Source: Caecitellus pseudoparvulus
Lineage: Eukaryota; Bigyra: Bicosoecida
Length of the DNA: 64,000 nt
Assembly (NCBI GenBank): GCA_965644315.1
Contig: CBFFRQ010000043.1
Location: 372,001 to 436,000, forward strand
Reading direction: 5' to 3'
The notes under the pieces are model-generated. The model worked only from the letters and a program-made list of their open reading frames with translations, searched no databases and had not been told where the DNA came from. This document shows positions 1-14,300 of the stretch, piece after piece; position 1 is the first letter of the stretch, and every line of letters starts with the position of its first letter. Made by a program: the position numbers and the translations under genes.

Positions 1-1
1 C

Positions 2-2303
2 GGACAGGCAAGTCACGTGCTGCCGCAAGCCAGCGTGCAGGCACTCCAAGCGCTGCAGAAGCAAGCCAGGCTGCTGTCGAAGCAGTTTCTGCACGACTCT
101 GCTGTGGCAGTGTCTGGATCAGCGCTGTCAATGACTCACGCCTTCGGAGATGTGTCCTGCCTCCACGTGGGGTACTATTTAGAGGCGTAAGCGCAGCCCA
201 CGCGTTTCGCTGCCGTTACCCCAGTGCGCAGCCAGCTGCCTGCGTTAATTTTGCAGGCTGTTCTTGCACGGGTCCATGCTGGCAGAAGCAAAGCAACACA
301 AACGCGCAGCAACAGCTTTCCTACGCCTCTCGTCTCTCCTCACCAACTTGGAGACGAATGAAGTGCCAGTGCACGTGTACGGGACAGGTGCCATCCCCTG
401 CCGTGGCCTGCCGAACTTCGCCAACAGGCCGTATATCACGTACAAAGCAGCCAGGTGCCTCTTTGCATTGGAGAAACATGACCGTGCCTTTCATTTGCTG
501 AAGTCGATACCCTTCCGGAAGCGTACGGTCGCCGTTCACTACGACCTTGGCAGAGAATTCTTGAGGAGGGGGTTGAAGCCGCAAGCGCTTGCGTCCTTCC
601 GGGAAGTGCTGAGAGCAAATCCGTACGCAGTTGAGCTAGTGCGCCCCCTTCTTGAGCTTGGGTGCTCCGCGCACCAATTGCTTGAGTGGACCTCGCCTTC
701 CCATGGCCTGCCGAGCGTGCACAGCAGCTGGCTGCAGTCCATCGTTGCAATGGAGCAGGCGGCCGTGGCGGCAGACAACTACAAGGCTGTGCGAGCGGCA
801 GCTTCATGCATGCTTCCTACGGCTTCCATGCCATGCACTCCTTCGGAGGATGCCGCAATGGAGTTCCCGCGCTCACTTGCGGGGATAGTAGACCTCCTCC
901 CTGTGGCTGTTCTGTCCAGCAGTGTCGGGTTGCATTGCTCCAGCGATGGGTCTGGCGAAGTCTTGGAGGAAGCAGACCCAGGAGTGGCCCTGTCTTTGTC
1001 CCAAGGCTCGTGCAAAGGGACTGCACAGACGTGGCTGCTGAACCCGTCGTTGCCTTTGGCCACTCGTGATTCGGACGATCATGCGGCAGTCCCTATCTTC
1101 CCGCACGGGCACCCAATGTTGCTGTCACGGATGCTTGAGCTAGTGTCGGACTTTGACATGGTTTCAGAGGCGCTCTCTCTCTATAAGCGCCTGCGTGTGG
1201 CTGACCCCCTGGGCATTCCAGGATCAGACCAGTTTGCGTATGCTCTCGCCCGAGCGGTCCAGAAGGCAAGCATCCACGGGGGTGGAGGGGAGCTGAAGGC
1301 CGAAATACTGCGTGAACTGTCCCAGTTGGTCGCCGTTCTTGCCTCAGACCGCCACCACGCGTCAGCCTGGGCAGTAGCTGCCCTGCTTTCGTGGAGTCAG
1401 GGTGACACACACAACGCCGTGCGCTTCGTCAACACAGGCATGCAGTGCGACTCATACCAAGAGCTGTGCATGACTGTAAAGGGCCATGTGCTGCACGACA
1501 TGAAGTCTTATCACTCTGCTGCGAACCACTTCTTCACCAGCAACACCAGGCGGCCGTCTCTGCACTGCGTGCAGGGGGTTGTGGACAGCTATGCCCAGCT
1601 TGGCATGTGGCGCCAAGCCCTAGCTCATGCGGCTTCAGCAACCAAAGCATCACCTCATGATGCAAGAGCGCCACTTCTCCTTGGCAACACGATTCTCCAG
1701 GCGCTTTTGGCTGGTGACAGCGTTGAAGAGGAGATCATGCAAGAGCGCTACGGGATCGACTTTTCGTTTTCCGGCGCCGCCCGGCAGGTGTGTCTGTGCT
1801 GCGAAGACTTGCTCCTTGCCCAACACAAAACTGCCTTCTGCACACTTTGCTATCTCATTTCGCAGTTTTCTGCTGCCCTGTCCAAGTGCCCGGGACTGCC
1901 GGAGGCTATTGTCGGCTTGGCATTCGCAGAGTACGAAGGTGGCAACAAGGGAGCGGCTGAGCAACGGTACGTTGGGAGCCCCATGCACGTGCCGAGACCT
2001 GGCCTTGTCCCCCCATCTCAACGGTATACATTCTTCACCCCACGAGCATGCCGCAGGCTGCAAGATGCTGACGTTCCTGCCCATGCCATGGACTACATAT
2101 CCTTCCATCGGGCAAGGTTCCTCTTGCGTGAGGAACGATATCAAGATGCAGTGAAGCTCTTGCAGGTGCTGGTTGGCACCACTGTGGACTTCCCTGGAGC
2201 ACAGAAGCTGCTTAGACGGGCAGAGGCCTTGATGCGTGGCGAAGACCCCGATGCAGCTGAGGCAGACGATGCAAGGGAGGTGGAGGGTGAAGCAGGCCAC
2301 TGA
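2..2303 (+). CDS. APC7: Anaphase-promoting complex subunit 7 (APC7/CDC23-like TPR protein), 5' partial
   Basis: This is a TPR scaffold subunit of the anaphase-promoting complex, the nuclear E3 ligase that ends mitosis. The 5' end lies outside the window. I join exons 2-186, 257-1787, 1866-1966 and 2057-2303; introns are 70, 78 and 90 bp with GT-AG ends and phases agree throughout. The spliced product reads through helical repeats typical of APC7: a segment with YKAARCLFALEKHDRAFHLL and RANPYAVELVRPLLEL near the N-terminus, then ASAWAVAALLSWSQGDTHNA and FHRARFLLREERYQDAVKLL, and an acidic C-terminal tail as in the family. The 78- and 90-bp introns are multiples of three without stops, so unspliced reading also stays open. 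It converges on the next gene with 53 bp between stop codons. Another TPR subunit (CDC16/CDC27/CDC23) is the alternative, but the acidic tail and repeat order favour APC7. Confidence 0.75.
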
Positions 2304-2356
2304 TTCGAGTCTGCACAATGAATTCCATGCGTTACACCTTGCACAACAGAGAAACT

Positions 2357-5300
2357 TCAAGGTTCGTCAGGTTCCAACGAGCCTGGCTTGCTTTGGCCGA
2401 ACCGAGCCTTGCCCGCCAGGGCTCGCTTGGTGCCAGAAATGCTTCGCCGCCGCTGGCGGGGCGAGCTGCCAGCTACAGCGCTTGCTTTCGCGTCTTCAAC
2501 AGCCGGTCGGAGCCCCCCGCTTCTTGACAGGGCCGTAGCTCGGCCAGTACTGCCTGTATCTGGCGATACAGGGGTAGCGGCAGCATCGATGGGGCCGCCT
2601 GATCGATGAAGGCTTTGCCTTCTGCGTCGCCGATCATGGCCTGCCATAGCTTGGTCGCGTTCTGCCCTGCTGATGTCACGCTTCAGCTCCTGGACCTGTG
2701 CCTGCAGGCCGCCCACCATTTTCACCATGTCTCCATATAGAACCTGAATCTTGGCCCACTGCTCCGGCTGTGGCGGCTCTTGCATGGACATGATGCTTCC
2801 AGCCAGAGCTGTGTGTGCTTCCATGCTCTGATCCCCGCCCCCTGGCGCAGTGCGGCCTGCTTTGGCAGCCATTGCGAACATAGGGTTCGTCTCAGACACG
2901 ACAGGGCCCACTGACACGAAAGGTGACTCCGAAGCGACTGGGTTGGTGGAGCCGCTGAAGAACGAGGTCAGCTCAACTCCCGACATGTCTGCGATGCTCT
3001 GACGCCGGGATCGACTGTTTCGGGTGGCTGGTGAAGGAGCCGCCTTGTTGAAGGCAGCAGGCAGCTTGGGTGATCCAAACGAGAAACTGCTGCGGCGGGT
3101 AGACTGTGTCTTGCTCAGCGCAGACGCATTTTTCCCAGCAGCTGCAAGTGAGTGCTTGTGTGTGCGCCGGGACTGCCCGTCGCGAGCCAGCTCGGCAGCT
3201 TCACCCCAAAGCAGCCGCACCTCAGCCACCACAACACTAACGAAGTAGACAATGGATGCTGTCAGGACCAGGACCACGGCCACAGCAAGGAAGTCGCGAT
3301 GGACCTGGTAGAAAGACGAGTCAAGCTGCCCCGTTGAGAACATGATCCCAGAGAGCGTCACAAGAACAGCGCAGAATAACAGAACAGCTTCCACCGTGTT
3401 GTAGTTGATCAAGAACGCACCGACCACAGCAGCTGCGACAGTTGCCTTCTCTGACACTGAAGCAGCCTTCATACCAGCCATGCTGGCAGCTCGTCCCTTC
3501 CGCCGGCTCTTCACGGACACCTCCTTCAGGGAAGCGGACAGCGCGAGGTGTGTGGGGTCCTCATCAAAAGCTTTCAGGCGGTGGGCCCGCAACACATCAT
3601 CGCGATCACCCGGAGACATGAAAGGGCGAAAGCGCACCTGCAGCGCGTACGCGATGAACATGACCAGTAGAGCCAAGGAGAGCTGGAAGGCTGGGTTCGC
3701 GTTAAACGTATTGCGGGTGAGAGCAAGAAGCAACTTGCGCCCAAGCAACACCATCATCCACAGCGGCGCAAAATCTGGCGTGAAGGGGAAGTACAGCTTC
3801 TCATATCGCTTCCGCACTTCATACGCATGGGGATTTTGCAAGGGCGTATTTCCAGTTCGCATGGCGCGCAGGAGTTGGTCCTCCATGATTTCCAGCTTGT
3901 GCTTGCGCAGGATGCGTCCGACGTACAAGGGGAAGCCCACGACATAGACGACGAGGCCAACGATGGCCCAGGGCAACAATGTCACTTGCAGTCCCCCCTT
4001 TTCGCCGCAAGGCTCGAACACAACTTCGAGGTACAGGCGGCCGTCAGGTGGGTCGGTCGGCACGCAGTTGAAAATGTCCATCACAGTCCGAGACAAGTAC
4101 AGGTACAGGACATACATCGCCATGATGAAAGTGGCAATGAGGCGTGGGGCATGGCCTTGCAGGTGTTTTCGGCCGCGTTGCCGGAGAACACATCGCTTGT
4201 ACAGGTACACAACGGCGAATGCGAGCAGTAGTGTGGCTCCAACAGCAACAGGGAAGGACATGACGAGCGCCCATTGCTGAAGGTAGCCCAAGTCCGGCAC
4301 TGCGCACTCCGGCGTTGCGATGTCCAAGTTGAACGAAAACGCAGAGAGCACAACAAAGAACTCGCGCAGGAAGCCCGGCCATGGAACCCTCGCCGAAGCG
4401 AAGAGTGCTAGCACCTGAAAGTAGTCGACCCCCACAGACACCAGCGCCAAGTTGATGTCTTGCTTATTCAGCCAGTATGCGAAAGCAGCCGCCGTCATGG
4501 CAAGGAGCACAAAAACGAGCACCAGGACCCAAGGCGCATCTGGGCATCGCACACAGAGTCCTGCCCGCCGGAAGTAGTTCTCGTCACAGGAAGCACACCG
4601 GTACAGGGGCGGGCGAGATGCGTAGCCAGTGGCACATTGGTTATCCCCCAGGCAAGCTTCGGCTGGCGAGCAGGCAACAATGCAGACCTGGCGCTCAGGG
4701 TTTGAGTCAACATCCAACCCAGCACATGCTTCTGCAAACGTGGACCCATTCAAGTTGTAGAAGTTGGGCCGTGCCTGAGGGTATGTATGTCTGCCGTCAA
4801 CAAACCCGGCACAGTCTGCACCATCCGGGCACGGCAGGCAGTCCTCGTCCTCCCTGCCGTAGAAACCTGGAGCACAAACAACGGTCAAGGCCAAAGGGTC
4901 ATCGGTTGGTAACAAGCCAGACTGCCCCGCAACTGTCACTGACAAAGCCTTCCTGCCCACCGTCGTTCGAGGCACTGCACAAGTCACTAAGTCAGACTGA
5001 GGCAGCAAGGTGCCATCTGCAGCCTGCCGCCTTGGGTGTAAGCACATGCTGGAAGAAATATTGATTGCCAGTGCTTCGTCGCCCGGGCGCCACAAGGAAG
5101 CGTGGCGTAGTGCCCCGAAGTTGTGACCGAAGATGGAGAGCTCTTGTGCGTCGGGCGACTCGCTGCTTGACGACTGAAGCCGCCTTCCTCGCGAGAGCGG
5201 CGCTGGCTGAGAGCCTCCACGAAGGTACAAGGTCATGGGCGAGATGAGAGTGATTTCTGGGGCATCGAATGTGTACGACACATTGACTTCCCGCCAAAGC

Positions 5301-8300
5301 TGGCCCGTGTCAAAGCGAAGCCATTGGAGGCGAACAGTGTTGTTGATGCCCAATCCAGGGCCAGAGAGCACCCGAATTTCTGACGGGGACTGCGCGAGAA
5401 CTGTCCCGGCTGCAGCTGCGCACTGTGGTCCAAGCTCCACCGGCACTTTTGCGCCAACACTGATGGCGGCTGCCTCACTCACGGCATTTGTCCTGCAAGA
5501 CCCCGCAAAATCAATGCGGAGAAGGTACACAGGAGGAGTTAAACCTACAGACGCAGGCAGCGGCTTAGGGAAGTTGAACACTGCCCCCGACTGCACAGCA
5601 GCAAGAGAGGGTGGTGCAGGCCCGAAGCCCTGCCCGGTGATCGTTGTGTCTTCACCTCCCGCACTCCCTTTGAATCCGGCTACAGCAGAGATGCTTGCCG
5701 TGGGCACTGCTGAACTCGCCCGCAAGCCACCGGTCTGTACAGTAGTGGAACTGAAGAGCCCCCTGCAGAACACGTGCAGCCGAAAGTCACCAAGCAAAGG
5801 CTGCGTGCGAACAATGATGCGATTGTGAGACCACAGAAGAATCTGAGCAGGTCCCATGACTTGCCCAGGCTGGGTCGGCACGTGCCACCCAACAGGCAAG
5901 GCGCTTGCGTCCCCTGGCACTGGCGCCGCAGCAAACACCTCTCCTTCCCCTCTGCTGTCCAGTTGAAGATTGCACAGCAGGGGGGGCGGTGTTTCTCCAT
6001 GCTGCCTCACACTTATGAACAAGCAGGCCCCACCAGGCTGTCCTGCCCATGGTGCAGGCCCAAAGTTCACTCCGACGATCTCCAGCACGTCTCCCCCTGA
6101 GGACCGCAAAGAGACCTCCGGGTCAACTGTGACGGGACTGACCGGGCTCGGAACGAAGCTTGGTCCCCCATACACTGACGCCATGACCTGATCAGCCTCA
6201 TTCTGTACTGTTTCCGTCACCGTGGCATTGTCACGTATCGTCAGAAGATTCGCTTTCCAAAGGAGGGGGGGGTCGTACGACAAAAGACCTTCCGGCGAGA
6301 CACCCTCCATCCCCCCTACAGATACGTATACAAACAAGCCTCTGCCCCCCCCCGGAGGCATGGTGCAACGAAGCTCACCCTGGTGTATCCGGTCCACAGG
6401 CTGCGGCAGTGGTGGCAGGGCAGGCAAGGTCCCTGCACTGATTGGGTCAGGGACTGCTCCAGGAACAGAGTCAGGGGAGCACTGCAACAACGAAGGAGGC
6501 CAGCTGGGTGGTCCAGCGCTTGTTGCAGTAGAGACACCTTCGGGTCCAAGCAAGACGGAAACTTCGAACGAAGGTCCAGTCGAAATACCCGGTGCCACAG
6601 GCGCTACGATAGGGACTGCCCCGAACTGATCCCCTGTTACACGGAGCATATCGCCGCCAGCGGTGCGCAAGAGGCCTGACCCGCCATCTTCAGAAGGCAG
6701 TGCCCCCGCACTTACAACAACTGGCCTCCGATACGTCAGGCTTCCACTCACGTCTGCAGTGAGGAACGTTCCAGTCTGGTCTGCAGCTGCCAGTGCGATC
6801 CCAGCACCGGCGGCACCAGAGCCGGGGGGGATCTCTACTGCAACGACATCCTCCCCTTCAGCCGCACCCGGGCATCGTCGACCTGGATGTTCGCGCGCAT
6901 AGCATACAGTCACACCAGGAAGTGTGCCTTGCCACGCAAGCTCTGCTTCTGCTGTAGCTGGGCCAGCAGATCTGCAGGTTGGGATGGGTGGGAAACCTCC
7001 TAGTGTGACGGTAGGACACAAGCCAAAATTTATCCCCACGAGCACGATACTGCCGCCGTAGGTCGGAACTTGAACGCTTTCGGGCCCTTGTGCAGCGAGA
7101 GTGTCCCAACGCAGGCAGGCGGCTGGAGGTCGAGTCCCTTGGGCTGGCACGACAGCGGACCCACTGGTGGCTGAGGAACCAGACACGCTGTACCTTGCCA
7201 AGCACGTGGACGAGGATGCTTGCTGAGCCTCCGGCCTGTTCGGTCCGCCTGGGCCTTGAGCTTCTGCTGCCCAGGCAACCCCAGTCGTGCTTGTATCAAT
7301 GATTGTAACGGTGGTGACTTCAGGAGGTGCATACGATACGAATGCAATGCTCGACACGGACGAGCCTCTCTGTATACGCATGGGCACACTGGAGCCTTGA
7401 CCAGGCGGGACTTGACACCATGCATAGCATGGGTCTGCAAGTTGGGGACCGCTACCTGTGGTCGACATGTAGTGCTCAGTGCACGAGTCTCTAATGTACC
7501 GAGCTGCATCGCTAGTTGGCACCTGCCCACTCTGTGGCCCCCATACGGAGCCCGATTTGCTGGCTGTTTGGAGGTGTGCAGGCAGGGTTGGCGCAGTTGC
7601 AGCCCAGCCGTCCGCAACGACGACTGGGCACAGTGCTGTGCCATTAGGCCAAGTACTGAGCCCAACCACGATCTCTAGAGCGTCTCCGCCCTGCACAGTG
7701 CCAAAGTCCGTGGCAACGAGCAGCGCAGCCCCACCTGCGGCGGGAAATCCCCCTGCAGGCATGCCTCGAGAGCTCACAGCGAAGACTGGCTGCGCACCAC
7801 TGACTTGCACTACGGCAGAGCTTTGGATCAAAGCCAGTGGCTGCGGAGTTGGCACTGGGTCAGACTCCGGCAGGACATCGGCGGGAGGTGAGAAAGAGCT
7901 ACTGAGCACTGCAATAAACATCTGGCTGGTCAAGTCAATCGTGTAAATCTGAACGGATGACTGCGTCCACCATGACGAAGAATTCAGTCGGGTGCTGGCT
8001 GCCCCACCGGTTGTTGGAAGAAGAGGCGAAAACGAGTCGGCTTGGCTTGTCTGAATGAACAAGCCAGAGACCAGAGCACCTGACAGGTTGAGTGGGCACA
8101 CCAAGGCAGCGTTGTCACCTGCTGCTGCGGCGGAGAGCAAGGCAGCCTGAGTTGTGCATGACCCATTCCCTGCCCTGGAAAGCACCAGGCTTGCAGGGGG
8201 GACTGTTCCCCCATACAGCGGGTTGGGGCCGAAGTTGGCCCCGTACATGGTGACTCTGCGAACGCCCAACGACTGCACAGCAGCACGAGTAGCCGGGACG

Positions 8301-11300
8301 CCCCACAAAGCAGCAGCCTCCAGCAAGGCAGAAGGGACTTCCCATGCCAAGTCAACTGAGACGTAGTCCACCCTTGGCGCCAAGTACCTGAGTGTCGCAA
8401 AACCCATCGCCCATATTGAGAGCGACGTCGTGTTTGTTTGCGTACCTGCGTCCGCATCGGGCTCTTGCACGACTTCCATAAACACCCCACGCTGCCCGCC
8501 GATGCCGGAGGGAATCGGAACCTGCACACTGTGAACTCGGAGGGGCTTCTTGGGTGCCCCCGTGACAGTATCGAGAGCAAGTAGCTTGGTCGCTGTCAAC
8601 GGCCCAATAAGCGTGCCATCATCACGTGGGTTGCCGATGTAGATGCGAGCCGTGGTTCGCTGGCTTGGGGGCACGCTGCGCACAGAGACGGTCAGCCATT
8701 GGGAAGCACCGGCGCTGCCCACAGTTGAGGCATTTTGCGGGCTGATGCCGAGAAGGGTCGGTCGCTCGTAAGAGAACGAGGTGATGGAGGGTGGGGAGGA
8801 CTGCCCTCCTCGGACCACAGTTACCCGAAGGCCTGCACCAAGGCCTGCTGGCAGGGGGACACGGATGCTGGAATCATTCACAACGCTGGCGTTGGCAATG
8901 TCAAACTCTATCCCCGTGGGTCCGAACTGCACTAATGGCGGAGCGAGGCAGCCACTTGTGTTAAGCACTGCCTGGGGAATGGAGTTTTGCGGGATTTCTG
9001 CCTGGCAGGTGGCCAGGGTTCGTACCGGGGGGCCAAAGCTGTCACCATCTATGCTGAGGATGGTCCCACCACTGGTACTAGCGTGTTCTACTGGCTGCCC
9101 AGAGGGATTTCTTAGTGTCAATGCACGAACACTGGGGGTTGCGTACGCAGTGGTTGCGGGGACGTTGCTTTGCCCACCGATCACCAGCGACCAGACAAGC
9201 CCAGACCCCGCTCCGGCAGAAGCAGTGCATGCCAGGGCAACATGCGGAACAACCATCGAGCAATTTTCCGCTAGGAACACAACGTCAGTTCCAGGTCCAT
9301 CACCACCCAACGTATACCACGCCATATCGTAACCTGCATCGTGTGCCGCGGCTGCTAGGGTGCGAGCAGTTCCCTCGGACGTGCCCGCGGACGGAGATGC
9401 TCGCCGGCGCAGCCACAGCTCCGGTGGTTGCCGAAAGGTAGCGCCAAAATTCCTGCCCTCCAAGATGACTTCTTGCCCCCCACGCGTGGACAGCTCAGTT
9501 GGTGATGCAATAGACGGATCTGGAACGGAAAAGAGGCCTATGGCAGGGGGCGCGTAGCCCGAGAAGCCGCCCACAGAAGACAAGCCGCAGCCAGGCGTTT
9601 CTAGTACCCAAGCATGCCCCGTCCCAACCCCTGGAGGGACCTTGCACTCCACGAGCCACGGAGCTTGTCGGCATGCGGAGCGAGCTGCTTGGTCAGGTTT
9701 CAAGCACGACTCACTGGGAAAGGCTCGGCCCGACAAGGAGCACTCGACAGCTGCATACTGCAGCCAGTCTGCAGGCGAAGAGTCAGCAGAGAATGGGCAA
9801 GGGAAGGCAGGACTGAGATGTGGCGGTGGCAGAGTGGTACCCATGGGTGGCATTCTAGGTCCAGCGCCAAACCAAGCTCCTTGAATGCTGTGTACGCCCA
9901 AGACGTCAGAGCCTGACGCGCGAGCGACTTCCAGCTGCGCACGCCCACCACCTTCCGTGCTCAAATCAGAAGAAGCAAAGACGCGGATGATCGCAGGTGG
10001 GATGAATGAGATCGAACGGGAGGTAGGCGACGTGTATGGCACTGAGCAACTCGAAGCACCAGGCAGCCCGCCCACCCCAAGCAAGCAAACCTGCAGAGTC
10101 AAGTTTGCACCCACTGCTGATGGTGGGCGCCAAAAGAACCGGGTGTGAGGCTCAGAGGTGCTCAGGAAGAGTGCCTCATTCCCGGTCGGTGGTTGTTCAG
10201 TGAGCTGCTTTGCAATAGGTTCCTGCCTAGAGTCTGGCCTCACGGTCCCAAGGACTGCTGCTTCAATGAATGCAGCACCCAGCGGGCTCGCAGATCGCAG
10301 GGGTCCGAAGTTCTCACCTTCAACTTCAAGAAAGACCGCAGTCTCCGGGAATGCTTGGTCTCCCGGCATGAGAGAATGCGGGTCTAGTGTTGGCAGTTGC
10401 TGAGAAGAGACTGGGCGGATTGCTGTGATGAGCGGTGGTGCAAAGCCAGCACACAGCTCAACGGCAGAGGAGTCACACGGAGGGACTTGAACCACCTGCC
10501 CGCCCACATTCACAGAGACCTGCAAAGCTTGTGTGCCTGTACCAACTGGTGAGCGGAACTCCACAGCGGTGGAGTTGCCAGTGATGATGCACTGTGAGGG
10601 AGACTGTGCACAGCCTGAGTCACTGCGCACCTCGGAAGCGACGCCTCCTGGTCCAGACGAGAAAGTAATGGAGATTTGCGAAAGCAGTTCACTGAGGCCA
10701 TTTCCAACGAGAGTCAAAGCCGCGCCCCCGCGAGTTGGCATCGAAGCCCATGGGCCCTTGAAGCTGAGAACCTCGGGCGAGTTATAGTTGAAGGTTGACG
10801 TGGCCGAGGCTTGAAAGGGCATGGCCACACTCGCGCCCGCACCATCACGCTGAACTGTGAAGCGCCATGAGTGGTCAACCCCCACACCTGGGCCAGTTAT
10901 GCACTGCAGACGAGCAGCACTCAATACACTGCAGGAGTGCGAGGCAATCACCAGTGGCGAGGCACCGAGTCCGATCCCATGGGACTTCCCTGCTACAATA
11001 TCACCCATCGCCAGGTCTTGTGCAGCAAATAGGACTGCATCCCCACCAGCTGTGCTGAAGCCCTGAGGAGGGATCTCCAGCACAGACACGACCTGGGGAG
11101 TACGCCCACCTTGTCCAGTAATGTTTGCCAGCACGTAGATGAAGGCCACTCCCACTGTGGGCACTGAAGGCATGCCGTGTTCGTCGACCACGGAGAAGGC
11201 AGCTTCCCAAGCCCCCACAACCTCCCGCCCATCCATGGTTGCAGCGGTGGGTGAAAGGGCAGGCATGTCAACTGCAAGCTCCGCTGTACCAAGCACACCA

Positions 11301-14300
11301 GTAATTGGATCGAGAGAGAAAGAACGAGTTGCATCTTGGCCGTTGCTAGGGAAGCGCTCAGTGACGTTCAGAAGCTGGAAGGTGAGGACTGCACCAGCGT
11401 CCTCATCCGTGGCGACTAGGTTAGACGAGAAGGAGATGTTTGGCAGGAATTCTGCCTCACGAATGTCATTGCTAGGTTGCAGGGCAGGAAGGCGAGGAGG
11501 GTCGTTTGAGTCGCCCACGGCAACGGCCAGAGTGGCCGTGTCTCCCAGCGCAGGGTCTTCAGAGTCCGTCACACGAAGGTACACTTCATAGCCCTGAGTC
11601 CCCTCAAAGTTGAGGCCAAGTGCAGTGCTCACCACACCCGTTGAGCTGTCGATGGAGAAGGGCAGAGGCCTCGGGAGCGCAGACCCCACAGTTGGCTGAG
11701 GCTGACCTGGCAATGGCTGGCCGTCAAGTGTTGCGACACCGTCGATGGAGAAGAGCACTGCCGTGCTCCCTCCAATGTCGGGGTCTGCTGCTGGGATCGC
11801 GGGGCTCAGGTGTGTTCCGACCTGGGCCGATTCTGGCACGGTTCTGTAGAAGGTACGCAGAACTTGGCTGGCATTGTTGGCAGCATCAGCCGCGTAGTCA
11901 AATGAGGGCGGCTCCGGAGCGTCGAGCACGGCAATGAGGACATCAAAAAGAACAGAGCTTGGGCCACTAGCCGAAGTACCCATTGGTGTTGCCCTCACTG
12001 ACAGGAGATGCGATGTCTTTCGCTCAAAATCCAGCAGCCCGCCATGCGCAAGGGAGATGACCCCGGAACAAGCTCCAATGCGGAACAAGGGCAAGCCAGA
12101 AGCAGGATCTATGTGCCCTGTTCCCTCCAAGGAAAACAGGACGTCAACGCCCTCGGCATCAACACTGACTTCCACAGCGGGCAGGATGGGTGTGCCGCCT
12201 GGAGCAAGCTCTGAGATGTTCCGAGCAGCCCCCAGGTGCGGTTCAGGCGGCCTAACAACGCATGTGGGGCGCGAGCCAGCCCAGAAGGCTGCGCCTGGGC
12301 CACCAGCCGAGTCACACTGCACACCTCCGTCAGTGCCATTTACTGCATCATAGCCATTTCGGCAAATCCAAGAACAAGATGCGCCGTGTGTGGCGTGCTG
12401 GCAGGCGAAACCGCCATCACAGGTGGTTTCTAAATGACTCCACCCCACTTCAAGCCCTGTAGCATGAGAAACCAGGCCCACAGACGTCTGGGAGCTGACT
12501 GGGTTGAGCTGCGAGAAAATGCACAGCGTAGGGGGAGGGGCAGAAGCAGCTTGGGAAGCCAATGAAAGCTTTTCACACGCTTCATTGCCACTAAGCAAGC
12601 TTGGGTTCTCGATGCCCAGCTGTGCGTAGCCAAGCTCAATCTGGCTTACGCTGCCGTTCACAGAGGCATGGCCGGGAAGAACCCAAGCTGCGAATAGGCC
12701 GCCTTGCGCGCGGGTTCGTAGCACGATGGGCACACCAGAGGAAGCCTGCACGTCGATCTCAGCCAAGGTGGTGGGCGCACTGCCGCCTGACACTCGCTGA
12801 AGCTTCAACTTCCCACCGGACGGGCCACCCAAAGCAACTGCTGCCCAGTACGCATTGCCAGCATCCCGCAGCCGCGAAGCCAGTGCAAACCAAGGCCCTC
12901 CGTCCTCTTGGTTCGGAACGGCACTGTTTCCTATGGAAAATGCCGCAGAGAACTCGACTGCTCCTCCTTCCAGCAGCTTCGATGCCCAACGCGGGCTTGC
13001 CTGAGTCAGGGTCGACGGCAAAAACTCGCTGCTGTCGCAGCTTTCCGTTGCAGCGTCTGACTTCAACACCGTTGTGCCCACACCGAAAGGGCCAGAAGAC
13101 AGGCCCAGCAGCCAGTAGTCTCCTGCTCGTGCTGCGGGGACATGCGGCACCACGGACCAGGAGCGGAAAATGCGCGGGAGTCCAGTGGTGACGTCAGACG
13201 CACCGAGTCCGACTGCTGGGGACAGCTCACCAAAGTCCAAGCGCTGGATGACCTTAGAGCAAGCCTGTGCGTCTCGGGGGGCTTGCAGCACAGGGCAAGT
13301 GACGCCGCACGTCACCGGCGGGCCTGTCCATCCGCCTGTGTCGCAAGTGGACTGGCCTTGCCCCCCAGCTTCCCGCACAAACCCATCGTGACATGTCTGG
13401 GCACACTTTGAGCCAAAAGGCACCTGAGAGAGAGACGTGGTGCCGCACTGACTTGGGTCTGGTGGGCCTTCTGTTGGCCCTCCAACGCTTGATGAGTTGG
13501 CCGATGTCAAGGCTGGGCAGGACAGGTGGTACTTCGACTGCATGTACTGCACGACAGATGCCACTGTCGCAGGGGAGTGCTCTGCCGCATACAGAATCAG
13601 CTCCACCATGTCGCCTTGGAAGGAGTAATACGAGCCTGAGATCGTGAGGGTGTGGGTCGTCGCAATGGGAGGCTGATAGTCGTCTCCTGAAATTCCAGCG
13701 AGTCCACCGGAGTACCAGCCAGCGGTGTCCCCATTCAAAAAACCTTGGATGCGCCGCTTGCCAGGGGTGTTGTCATCCCCCACCGTCAAGGCCCAGACAT
13801 TGAAGGCTGTAAAGTCCTGGTGGGAGATGAGGCGGGCGCCTCCATTGTCGCAATTGAAGTAACACTGGTTCTTGAACACGCCACCAGAGATGGAATCTCC
13901 AATTCCCATGGAGAACTCCCACCACTCGTCAAAGTACCCGGGGTTCGCTGGGCCCTTGTACAGGACGTTTGCGTACCGTCGGGAAAAGGCTGTCGGGCGG
14001 GTCACTGCGTACACGGTCCAGTAACCCGAGCCGGGGTCCAAGCTTGTGGAAGACGAGACAGAAAAGAAATCACCCAAGTCAAAGGTTAGCGCAGGCTGGC
14101 AGTGCAAGGCATTTCGCTTGAGGTGTGGCCGCTGGCCAGTGCTCGGGGCCAGCCCTGTCCAGCCGCCTACTTCTGACGGCCAAGCAAACGCTCTGCCTGT
14201 AAACCAGGAGCGAGGAGGGAATGAAGTTGGAATCAAACAAGGGCAGGGCTGGGGCTTGCACCTGGGTGCCGTGTGCGTGGCGTCGTGGGCTAGACGCAAG